Part shown: positions 52,442 to 59,197 of the stretch, in pieces
Numbering within the stretch: the first letter of the stretch is position 1
How the letters are laid out: the number at the start of each line of letters is the position of its first letter
Origin: Prosthecobacter sp.
Lineage (GTDB): Bacteria; Verrucomicrobiota; Verrucomicrobiia; Verrucomicrobiales; Verrucomicrobiaceae
Direction of reading: 5' to 3'
Length of the DNA stretch: 64,000 bases
NCBI RefSeq assembly: GCF_020439865.1
Contig: NZ_JAGRPF010000064.1
Coordinates: 50,681-114,680, forward strand
Made by a program: the position numbers and the translations under genes
The notes under the pieces: generated by a model
Told to the model about the DNA's origin: nothing
What the model saw: only the letters and a program-made list of their open reading frames with translations
Database searches by the model: none

Positions 52442-53946
52442 TCGTCACCTGCCGACAGATGCAGCAATGCGAGGAAGCCGCGTTCGCCCGCGGTGTAAGC
52501 GCGGCGGCGCTCATGGATGCAGCCGGACGCGGCATCGCGAACGTGGTGAGGCAGTTCGCACCACGCCCCGGTTCACTGGTGCTGTTTCTTGGCAAAGGAA
52601 ACAATGCAGGCGACGCGCTCGTGGCTGCGCACGAACTCACCGTGGACGGCTGGAAGATCCACGCCAGGCTGTGCTGCGAGCCTGCGGCGATGAAGGAACT
52701 GCCGCGCAAGCATCTGGCGCTTCTCCGCAGCCATGTGCGCATCATTGAGGATGCGACGACGTTCGACTTCGAGCCGGGACCGCTTGTAAGCCTCGATGGC
52801 CTGCTGGGCATCGGCGCCCAAGGGCCGATGAAGCCCGAGCTGCAGGCGCTCGCACGGGAAATGAACACGCTGCGCACCCAGCGGCATGCGCTGACGATCG
52901 CGATGGATATTCCCTCCGGGCTCGATGGCGACAACGGCCGCGCCTTTGAAGATGCCGTGGAGGCCGATGTGACCGCCGTGGTGGCGCAGATCAAACGAGG
53001 ACTGCTCGAAGACGAGGCAGATCATTTCGTGGGGCGCATCGCCTTGGTGCCGCTGCGCGAATTGTCGGACTGTGAGGGCGACGCCTCGGCGCAGGCACTC
53101 ACCCCTGCCCTTTTGCGCTCCTGGCTGCCGCGCCGGGCCAATGAAATGCACAAAGGTGATGCCGGTCGTATCGGAATCATCGCCGGATCACGCGGATTTC
53201 TCGGTGCGGCAGAGCTCGCCTGCTGCGGAGCGCTGCGTGCCGGAGCGGGATTGGTCACATTGCTGGTGAAGGAGGATGTTTACCCGCTCATGGCCGCGCG
53301 TGTGCCCGCCGAGGTGATGGTGAAGCCGGTGGACGACTATCGCGACATCTTGGAGGAGATGCGCTTCGACGCGCTCGCCGTTGGTCCAGGCCTTGGCTTT
53401 GATCATGAGAAGGAAGTTCTCGAAGTCCTCCGACAGACAAAGACTCCGACGGTCGTCGATGCGGATGCTCTGACCATGCTCGCTCAGCACCCCGAGGTCT
53501 TGGACAAAATCGGCAAGCTTCCACGCCTCATGACCCCTCATCCCGGCGAACTGGACCGCCTGCTGCGCAATTTCCCCGGCTGGCATGGACTGAGCAGGCC
53601 GAGAGTCGTCGAGGCGCTGACCGAGAAGGCTCCGGGACGCACGCTGCTGCTCAAAGGCGCGCGCACCGTCATCGCTACTCATGGCCAGCCAACGCTGTTC
53701 AACACCACAGGGCATCCCGGCATGGCCAGCGGCGGCATGGGCGATGTTTTGACCGGCGTCTGCGCGGCACTGGCTGCTCGTGGCATTTCCCTCCACCAGA
53801 GCGCCGGACTGGGCGCCTGGCTGTGCGGTCGCGCGGCAGAAATCTGTGCCTCACAGCAACGCATCGCAGTGGAGTCCGTTTGCGCGAGTGATGTCACCAC
53901 GCATCTGGGCGGTGCCCTGCTTGATTTGAAGGAAGGACGCTTCTAA
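52438..53946 (+). CDS. nnr: Bifunctional NAD(P)H-hydrate epimerase / ADP-dependent dehydratase
   Basis: 502 residues, a two-domain metabolite-repair enzyme that rescues hydrated NADH and NADPH. The N-terminal YjeF_N epimerase domain (about 1-215) has AAALMDAAGRGIANVV, LFLGKGNNAGDALVAA near residue 45 and AMDIPSGLDGDNG near residue 156. The C-terminal carbohydrate-kinase-like domain has KGDAGRIGIIAGSRGFLGAAEL near residue 240, LMTPHPGELDRLL near residue 362, LLLKGARTVIA near residue 405 and NTTGHPGMASGGMGDVLTGV near residue 425. It is ATGA-coupled to the upstream membrane-protein gene and lies 10 bp before the yjbQ-like gene. Confidence 0.96.
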   Translation: MIVTCRQMQQCEEAAFARGVSAAALMDAAGRGIANVVRQFAPRPGSLVLFLGKGNNAGDALVAAHELTVDGWKIHARLCCEPAAMKELPRKHLALLRSHVRIIEDATTFDFEPGPLVSLDGLLGIGAQGPMKPELQALAREMNTLRTQRHALTIAMDIPSGLDGDNGRAFEDAVEADVTAVVAQIKRGLLEDEADHFVGRIALVPLRELSDCEGDASAQALTPALLRSWLPRRANEMHKGDAGRIGIIAGSRGFLGAAELACCGALRAGAGLVTLLVKEDVYPLMAARVPAEVMVKPVDDYRDILEEMRFDALAVGPGLGFDHEKEVLEVLRQTKTPTVVDADALTMLAQHPEVLDKIGKLPRLMTPHPGELDRLLRNFPGWHGLSRPRVVEALTEKAPGRTLLLKGARTVIATHGQPTLFNTTGHPGMASGGMGDVLTGVCAALAARGISLHQSAGLGAWLCGRAAEICASQQRIAVESVCASDVTTHLGGALLDLKEGRF

Positions 53947-53956
53947 AGCAGTTCGC

Positions 53957-54376
53957 ATGGCCGCACACGCTGACAGCTTTTCCATCCCGACCCGGGGCAA
54001 GGGAACCTACGAGATCACCGAACACTGCCAGCAGATCATTCGCTCCAGCCAGATCCGCACCGGAACAGCCACCGTATTTGTCCAGCACACGAGCGCGAGT
54101 CTGGTCATCTACGAAAACGCCGATCCCTCCGCCCGCACGGACCTGCACAGCTTCTTCGATCATCTGGTGCCCGAGGAAACTCCTTATTTCGTTCACACTC
54201 ACGAAGGCCCCGATGACATGCCAAGCCATCTGCGCATGGCATTGACGCGCACGTCAGAAGTCATTCCCGTGGTGAATGGAAGACTCGCGCTCGGCACGTG
54301 GCAGGGAATTTTTCTCTTCGAACACCGTCGAGCACCGCACACACGGAGCATCGTTGTCAGCGTGGTGGGTGAATGA
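53957..54376 (+). CDS. yjbQ: YjbQ / UPF0047 family protein
   Basis: 139 residues, the normal length for the UPF0047 family, whose members form trimers with a conserved metal/acid site and have been linked to a weak thiamine-phosphate synthase activity. Motifs: FVQHTSASLVIYENADPSARTD (residues about 36-57), where the His and Asp are invariant, DDMPSHLRMALTRTSEVIPV near residue 88, and the end GTWQGIFLFEHRRAPHTR. It is soluble and has no signal. It lies 10 bp after nnr in the same run. The last stop forms ATGA with a possible start of the next gene. Confidence 0.92.
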   Translation: MAAHADSFSIPTRGKGTYEITEHCQQIIRSSQIRTGTATVFVQHTSASLVIYENADPSARTDLHSFFDHLVPEETPYFVHTHEGPDDMPSHLRMALTRTSEVIPVVNGRLALGTWQGIFLFEHRRAPHTRSIVVSVVGE

Positions 54377-54435
54377 AGCAGGCCGCCGACGAAGGTTTGA
54401 CTTCGATGAACGGAGTTTCTTATGTTCTTACCGTC

Positions 54436-55107
54436 ATGCACCCCGTTCTGCTCCTCATCCTTGCCTTGTCATTGAGCTCCTGTGCCGCGAACCGCTTTTA
54501 CGAGAAAGTCGACGGTTCGGGCGTCATCGTCGGCCGGCCCTGCATCGAATGGAAACAGCCGGACAAGTTTGTGTATGCGCGAAGCAAAAATCCGGAGTTC
54601 TCGGTCAAACGCCCGAACGGCGAAATCATCAAGCCCGGCAGCATCGAGACGGACGGTGGCAGCATTCCGCGTCTGCTTTGGTCACAGAGGGACTTTTCAC
54701 CTTGGACCTATGCACCGGCCTATCTGATCCATGACTGGATGTATGAGGCCCACCGGCGCAAAGTTCCTGCCGGCATTGATGCCGATGGTCATGCCATTTA
54801 CTACACCAAAGATCAGGCCGACTGGATCATGGCGGAGGTCATCAAGGCACAGATGGAAAAGCCCGGCCAGTTCCAAACCAAGCGGTCCAGAAGCCACCTG
54901 CGGAAGATCTACTGGGCTGTCAGCAAATTTGGCAAGACCGCATGGAACGGAGAAGCGCACCCGGTCGAAGAAGAAACCTCTTCCACACTCATCACGGACA
55001 CATTGAAAAACCTCCCGCTGCTGCCAGTGCTCGACTCAATCAAGAACGAACTGACACCGGTACCTGCCAAACCGGCCATGAATGGTTCGCGAACTCATCA
55101 GGAGTGA
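54436..55107 (+). CDS. DUF1353 domain lipoprotein
   Basis: 223 residues from the ATG at 54436, which gives a clean lipoprotein signal (MHPVLLLILALSLSSCAAN, Cys at 16). Earlier starts at 54373 (ATGA overlap with the yjbQ-like gene) and 54406 are possible and would lengthen the signal. The DUF1353 core is clear: IIKPGSIETDGGSIPRLLW near residue 70 and YAPAYLIHDWMYEAHRR near residue 97, with a conserved His-Asp pair. DUF1353 proteins are often phage-derived or envelope-associated and have no firm function. The C-terminal part is basic and helical. It is the last gene of the plus-strand run and is convergent with the DUF971 gene. Confidence 0.84.
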   Translation: MHPVLLLILALSLSSCAANRFYEKVDGSGVIVGRPCIEWKQPDKFVYARSKNPEFSVKRPNGEIIKPGSIETDGGSIPRLLWSQRDFSPWTYAPAYLIHDWMYEAHRRKVPAGIDADGHAIYYTKDQADWIMAEVIKAQMEKPGQFQTKRSRSHLRKIYWAVSKFGKTAWNGEAHPVEEETSSTLITDTLKNLPLLPVLDSIKNELTPVPAKPAMNGSRTHQE

Positions 55108-55111
55108 TCGG

Positions 55112-55402
55112 TCACCCAAGCGCTTTCAGATAGTCAAACGTGTACAGACCGGTGTTGTGCCCGTCGCTGAAATCGAACTGAATCGCGTAACCGCCGACCA
55201 TGCGCCAGTCCTTCACCGTGACCCCAGGAAACTCCGTCTGCGTGGTGCCCCCGATCTTGTTACCAACGAGATCGCGTTCGCCGGTGTTCTCGGCGCTGGG
55301 TGACGCGGCACGGAGTTTTTCCATGGAGATGTACTGCTCCGTGCCATCGTTCCAAACGAGGGCGACTTCGGTGCCGATGAGTTCGAGGCGGGTGGGATGC
55401 AT
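55112..55402 (-). CDS. DUF971 (gamma-butyrobetaine-hydroxylase-like N-terminal domain) protein
   Basis: 96 residues, the stand-alone form of the DUF971/GBBH-like_N domain. The typical ends are present: MHPTRLELIGTEVALVWNDG at the start and GGYAIQFDFSDGHNTGLYTFDYL near the end, the latter being the most conserved motif. Related proteins are linked to iron-sulfur cluster or electron-carrier functions, but none is shown for this one. It is separated from rpsD by 97 bp that hold a terminator hairpin, so it is probably not part of the ribosomal operon, though read-through is possible. Confidence 0.88.
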   Translation of the reverse strand: MHPTRLELIGTEVALVWNDGTEQYISMEKLRAASPSAENTGERDLVGNKIGGTTQTEFPGVTVKDWRMVGGYAIQFDFSDGHNTGLYTFDYLKALG

Positions 55403-55442
55403 GGAATGACGGAATCAGAATGACGAAGATCGGCCCAAAAGC

Positions 55443-55470
55443 AAAAGGGACGCTCGAAAGCGTCCCTTTT
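55443..55470. terminator. Intrinsic terminator hairpin after rpsD
   Basis: A 12-bp perfect stem (55443-55454 with 55459-55470) with a four-base loop and A/T-rich ends, 30 bp after the rpsD stop on the minus strand. It is followed by four T on either strand, so it can end transcription from both sides. Confidence 0.85.
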
Positions 55471-55499
55471 GGATAATTTCGGACTGAATCCGGAAAGGA

Positions 55500-56114
55500 T
55501 TAGCGGGAGTAGAGTTCGACGACGAGCTGCTCGTTGGCGATCGGGTTGATCTCCTCGCGAACCGGGGGACGATTCACGACGCCGCTCATCTTATCACGAT
55601 CCACAGTCATCCAGTCGGAAGCAGGCGTGCCCTGAGTCATTTCGAGGAAACGACCAACAAGCTGCTGGCTGCGCTGGCTGCTGGCGCGGGCGGCGACGAC
55701 GTCACCGGGTTTCACCTGATAGCTGGCGATGTTGACCACCTTGCCATTCACCGTGATGTGACGATGGCTGACAAGCTGGCGTGAGGCGAAACGGGTGTTG
55801 GCGAAGCCCATGCGGTACACGACGTTGTCGAGGCGCAGTTCGAGCATCTGCAGGAGGTTTTCACCGGTCACACCCTTGCGGCGCTGGGCTTCGGCGAAGA
55901 AACGGCGGAACTGCTTCTCCATGAGGCCGTACTGCAAACGGAGCTTCTGCTTTTCAGCGAGGGCGGTACCGTATTCGGACATCTTGCGGCGGGTGTTGCG
56001 AGCACCATGCTGCCCCGGCGGGAAGTTGCGGGTTTCGAGAGCTTTGGAAGGGCCGAAAAGCGCGACGCCAAAGCGGCGGTTGATCTTTTCGCGGGGACCG
56101 GTGTAGCGAGCCAT
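55500..56114 (-). CDS. rpsD: 30S ribosomal protein S4
   Basis: 204 residues. S4 is a primary 16S rRNA binder and 30S assembly factor. YTGPREKINRRFGVALFG at the start, the NFPPGQHGARNTRRKMSEYG segment near residue 40, and the S4 RNA-binding domain RLDNVVYRMGFANTRFASRQLVSHRHITVNGK near residue 92 identify it. The N-terminal zinc-finger cysteines of some S4 proteins are absent (zinc-independent form). In many bacteria S4 represses its own operon. Here it is the last gene of rpmJ-rpsM-rpsK-rpsD, and a terminator follows instead of rpoA. Confidence 0.97.
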   Translation of the reverse strand: MARYTGPREKINRRFGVALFGPSKALETRNFPPGQHGARNTRRKMSEYGTALAEKQKLRLQYGLMEKQFRRFFAEAQRRKGVTGENLLQMLELRLDNVVYRMGFANTRFASRQLVSHRHITVNGKVVNIASYQVKPGDVVAARASSQRSQQLVGRFLEMTQGTPASDWMTVDRDKMSGVVNRPPVREEINPIANEQLVVELYSR

Positions 56115-56141
56115 AGTGAGTGGGTAAAAGGGGCTGAAAAA

Positions 56142-56699
56142 TTAAACGCGACGGGCTTTGGGCGGACGGCAGCCGTTGTGTGGCACCGGAGTCACATCCT
56201 TGATGACGTTCACTTCGACACCGAGGGCCTGCACGGCACGAACGGCGGACTCACGGCCGGAGCCAGGACCACGGAGACGGACTTCAGCCTCACGAAGGCC
56301 ATGTCCCATCGCCTGACGGCAGGCATCCTGAGCCACAACCTGGGCGGCGTAGGCGGTGCCTTTGCGGGAACCACGGAAACCCATCTTGCCAGCGGTGGAC
56401 CAACCGATCACGCCGCCATTGCGGTCAGTGATGGTGACGATGGTGTTGTTGAAGGTGGCGTAAACGTGGACGATGCCGGCGGAGACGTTCTTGGAACCCT
56501 TGGCCTTGACGACCTTCTGTTCGGCGGCTTCACCACCGATTTCGAGCCAGACGCTCTGGGAGACCTGCTTGTCACCACTGGTGGATGGACGCTGCTCCGC
56601 AGCAGGTGCGGCGGGGGCGGGGGCGGGAGTGGCAGGAGCAGGTGCGGCAGCAGCGGGAGCTTCTGCGGCAGGTGCGGTTGGGGTCGTTTCGTCAGCCAT
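56142..56699 (-). CDS. rpsK: 30S ribosomal protein S11 with a long N-terminal extension
   Basis: 185 residues against about 129 in E. coli. The canonical part begins near residue 62 ([22 protein letters not shown]) and continues through [41 protein letters not shown] to the end motif [15 protein letters not shown]. Before it lies an Ala/Pro-rich low-complexity stretch (residues about 7-35), then a short polar linker with [11 protein letters not shown]. No ATG, GTG or TTG occurs in frame between residue 2 and the start of the canonical domain, so the extension must be translated if the protein is made. It lies 27 bp upstream of rpsD and 33 bp downstream of rpsM. Confidence 0.97.
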   Translation of the reverse strand: MADETTPTAPAAEAPAAAAPAPATPAPAPAAPAAEQRPSTSGDKQVSQSVWLEIGGEAAEQKVVKAKGSKNVSAGIVHVYATFNNTIVTITDRNGGVIGWSTAGKMGFRGSRKGTAYAAQVVAQDACRQAMGHGLREAEVRLRGPGSGRESAVRAVQALGVEVNVIKDVTPVPHNGCRPPKARRV

Positions 56700-56732
56700 G
56701 ATGTGTAGAGCGGATCTTTGCTAGAATTCAGA

Positions 56733-57107
56733 TTACTTCGCCTTCTGCGCGCCGACGGTCTTACGCGGACCTTTGCGAGTGCGGGCGTTGGTGTGGGTGC
56801 GCTGACCGCGGACCGGCAGACCACGACGATGGCGATGGGCACGGTAGCAGTTGATGCCAAGAATGCGCTTCATGTGCATCTGCAGTTCACGGCGAAGGTC
56901 GCCTTCGATCGGAATCTTCATCGCCTGCACGGTCTGCGTGATCGCGGCGATCTGTTCATCACTCAGCTCACCCGCACGAATGTTCGGGTCAATGTTGGTG
57001 GCGGCAAGAATCTTGCGGCTGACCGAAAGCCCGATGCCATAAACATAAGGCAGCGAATATTCGATTTTCTTTTCGTTCGGGATTTCGACTCCAAGCAGAC
57101 GGGCCAT
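56733..57107 (-). CDS. rpsM: 30S ribosomal protein S13
   Basis: 124 residues. S13 sits in the 30S head and contacts the P-site tRNA and 50S bridges. ARLLGVEIPNEKKIEYSLPYVYGIG at the start, RAGELSDEQIAAI near residue 45, MHMKRILGINCYRAHRHRRGLPVRGQRTHTNARTRKGP near residue 78 (residues 78-115), and the basic tail are all standard. It follows rpmJ after 32 bp and precedes rpsK. Its upstream region is pyrimidine-rich without a Shine-Dalgarno motif. Confidence 0.97.
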   Translation of the reverse strand: MARLLGVEIPNEKKIEYSLPYVYGIGLSVSRKILAATNIDPNIRAGELSDEQIAAITQTVQAMKIPIEGDLRRELQMHMKRILGINCYRAHRHRRGLPVRGQRTHTNARTRKGPRKTVGAQKAK

Positions 57108-57139
57108 AATTCAGTGAGGTAGGATGGGGAAAAATTGGA

Positions 57140-57253
57140 TCAACCCTGCTTCTGTTTGTGACGTGGGTTCTTGCAGACAACACGGACAACACCTTTGCGG
57201 CGGATAACACGGCAAAGTTCGCAGAGGGGTTTAACAGAGGTACGGACGCGCAT
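57140..57253 (-). CDS. rpmJ: 50S ribosomal protein L36
   Basis: 37 residues. Start ATG 57253, stop TGA 57140. [20 protein letters not shown] and then [17 protein letters not shown] match the family exactly in length and in the zinc ligands Cys-11, Cys-14, Cys-27 and His-32 (the zinc-binding C+ form). It is the first gene of the rpmJ-rpsM-rpsK-rpsD cluster, an order found at the end of the spc/start of the alpha operon in many bacteria. infA or secY would be expected just upstream but a divergent hydrolase gene is there instead, so the unit has its own promoter. Confidence 0.96.
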   Translation of the reverse strand: MRVRTSVKPLCELCRVIRRKGVVRVVCKNPRHKQKQG

Positions 57254-57272
57254 ACAGAGTAGTAAAAAGGGG

Positions 57273-57312
57273 TTGAGTCAGGGGGAACTCAAAACCCCGC
57301 TTTTGGGCGGGG
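57273..57312 (-). promoter_or_regulatory. Two stem-loops in the leader of the ribosomal protein cluster
   Basis: On the minus strand a GC stem (57312-57307 with 57300-57295) followed by TTTT, then a 6-bp stem (57292-57287 with 57278-57273), lie 20-60 bp before rpmJ. They could be a weak terminator of upstream antisense transcription, or a leader for feedback by a ribosomal protein. Confidence 0.4.
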
Positions 57313-57444
57313 GGCGAGATGTCTAACACAGAGGGAAACTCGCGCAAGCTGGATTTTCGCCCTTTTGCACAGCGATTCTTGGAAATGTTAACAGGCGCTG
57401 AGAGCAGTTGCCCCGGCTGGGTTGGCAGGCATCATGCCGCTCTG

Positions 57445-58095
57445 ATGAAAACCGTTCTCTGTTTTGGCGATTCCAACACGTGGGGCTTTGTCCCTGAAAG
57501 CATCCTCTCCCCCTGCCCCGAGAGGCACCCGTACGAGGTGCGCTGGCCCGGTTTTCTCGCAGGTGAACTCGGTTCCGACTTCCGCGTCATTGAAGAGGGG
57601 CAAAACGGCAGAACAACGGTCCACGACGACCCCCTCGCCCAGGCACGCAACGGCAAAGCAGTCCTGCCCGCGATTCTCGAATCCCACAAACCGCTCGATC
57701 TGGTGGTCCTGATGCTCGGCAGCAACGACCTGAAGGCCGTCTTTGGCGTCTCCCCGGGCGAGATCGCGACAGGCGTCAAGATTCTGGCCCAAATGATCCT
57801 GAGCAGCGACGCCGGCGTCGCGGGTAAGCCACCGAAGTTGCTGATTCTCTGTCCGCCTGCCCTCGGCGATCAACCACACCTGCCTGATGTCGCGGCGAAG
57901 TTCCCGAACGCGCAGGTCAACAGCCGCAAACTGCCCCAATACTACGAAGCGGTCGCCACCACGCTCGGATGCGGCTTCTTGAATACGCAAACGTTGATCG
58001 AACCCGGCAGCGACGGCATTCATCTCGATGCAGCGGCGCACGCACGACTCGGCCACGCAGTAGCTGCCGCGATCAAAATCATCCTTGCTGCCTGA
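57445..58095 (+). CDS. SGNH/GDSL-type hydrolase
   Basis: 216 residues from the ATG at 57445. The block I GDSN motif (VLCFGDSNTWGF) is at residues 3-14 with the nucleophilic Ser, the block II Gly region is in VIEEGQNGRTT near residue 50, block III is GSNDLK near residue 93, and the block V Asp-x-x-His is in SDGIHLDAAAHARLG near residue 190. The Asn in block III completes the oxyanion hole. The GDSN and early TWG pattern resembles arylesterase/acyl-CoA-thioesterase-like cytoplasmic members. The reading frame is open upstream to 57319, but those residues do not match the family. It is followed by pyrD after 3 bp, so the two share a transcript. Confidence 0.88.
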   Translation: MKTVLCFGDSNTWGFVPESILSPCPERHPYEVRWPGFLAGELGSDFRVIEEGQNGRTTVHDDPLAQARNGKAVLPAILESHKPLDLVVLMLGSNDLKAVFGVSPGEIATGVKILAQMILSSDAGVAGKPPKLLILCPPALGDQPHLPDVAAKFPNAQVNSRKLPQYYEAVATTLGCGFLNTQTLIEPGSDGIHLDAAAHARLGHAVAAAIKIILAA

Positions 58096-58098
58096 TCC

Positions 58099-59133
58099 AT
58101 GACCTTGCTCGAAAAATTCTATCCCACACTCAAGCCCTGGCTCTTCCGACTGGACGCTGAACGCGCTCACACGCTCACGGTCAAGATGATGGTCATCGCA
58201 CACCGCGTGGGCCTGCTGCAATCCGTTGTCTCCGCGCCGCAGAAACCGCGCAACGTCATGGGCTTGACTTTCCCCAACGCCCTCGGTCTCGCCGCAGGCA
58301 TGGACAAGTCTGCCAGTGCCGTTGACGCATGGAGCGCGCTCGGATTCGGTTTCGTTGAAGTCGGCACCCTCACGCCACGTCCGCAGCCAGGAAATCCCAA
58401 GCCGCGCCTGTTTCGCCTGCCGGAGAATGAAGCACTCATCAACCGCATGGGTTTCAACAATCCCGGCATTCATGCAGCGGTGAAGAAACTCAAGCGCCGT
58501 CGCACCAAGGCCGTGGTCGGTGTGAACATCGGCAAAAACTTCGACACGCCCAACGAGAAGGCTGTGGACGACTATCTTCATTGCCTCAAGGCCGCGTATT
58601 CCGTGGCCGATTACATCGCGGTGAACATCTCCTCGCCCAATACCAAGGGGCTGCGCGATCTTCAGGCCGAAAGTGCCGTGAGGGAATTGATCTTCGCATT
58701 AAAGAAGGAACAGGCGTCGCTCCAGAAGGAACACGGCAAAACCGTGCCGCTGCTCGTGAAGATCGCCCCAGACCTCAATGACATGCAGATCGAGGCCCTT
58801 GCCCGAGTCTTCAACGAACAGAACATCGACGGCGTCATCGCCACCAACACCACCATCGACCGCGAAGCCGTCACAGGTCATCGCTTGGCAAACGAAACGG
58901 GCGGACTCAGTGGTGCTCCCGTGCGCGAGCGTTCCAACCTCGTGCTTCAGGCCTTCCGCATGCTGCTCAAGGAACAAATTCCCCTCATCGGCGTTGGCGG
59001 CATCCTCAATGGTGCGGATGCAGCCGAGAAGATGAAGCTCGGGGCCGCGCTGGTGCAGGTTTACAGTGGTCTTGTCTATCGAGGCCCTGGACTGGTGCGC
59101 GAGGTTCTCGCTGCCACGGCGCAGGCAGGTTAA
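58099..59133 (+). CDS. pyrD: Dihydroorotate dehydrogenase (quinone), class 2
   Basis: 344 residues. It oxidises dihydroorotate to orotate in pyrimidine synthesis, passing electrons to membrane quinones. The N-terminal amphipathic helices (MTLLEKFYPTLKPWLFRLDAERAH) that dock to the membrane mark class 2. FPNALGLAAGMDKSASAVDAW near residue 55, VGTLTPRPQPGNPKPRLFRL near residue 90, GVNIGKN near residue 138, NISSPNTKGLRDLQ near residue 176 (with the catalytic Ser) and IGVGGILNGADA near residue 295 complete the FMN barrel. It lies 3 bp after the SGNH hydrolase gene. A separate cdd and a dCMP deaminase also serve pyrimidine metabolism in this window. Confidence 0.95.
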   Translation: MTLLEKFYPTLKPWLFRLDAERAHTLTVKMMVIAHRVGLLQSVVSAPQKPRNVMGLTFPNALGLAAGMDKSASAVDAWSALGFGFVEVGTLTPRPQPGNPKPRLFRLPENEALINRMGFNNPGIHAAVKKLKRRRTKAVVGVNIGKNFDTPNEKAVDDYLHCLKAAYSVADYIAVNISSPNTKGLRDLQAESAVRELIFALKKEQASLQKEHGKTVPLLVKIAPDLNDMQIEALARVFNEQNIDGVIATNTTIDREAVTGHRLANETGGLSGAPVRERSNLVLQAFRMLLKEQIPLIGVGGILNGADAAEKMKLGAALVQVYSGLVYRGPGLVREVLAATAQAG

Positions 59134-59197
59134 AACCGACGTCAGCGCTCATTCCGCGCTTGCCATCCTTTGCCGATTTTCGTAAATGGCAGCCCGC

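Noticed and set aside
57295..57312. Strong terminator between the SGNH hydrolase and rpmJ
   Set aside because: The stem is only 6 bp with four T on the minus strand, and no minus-strand gene ends there; kept only as a leader structure.
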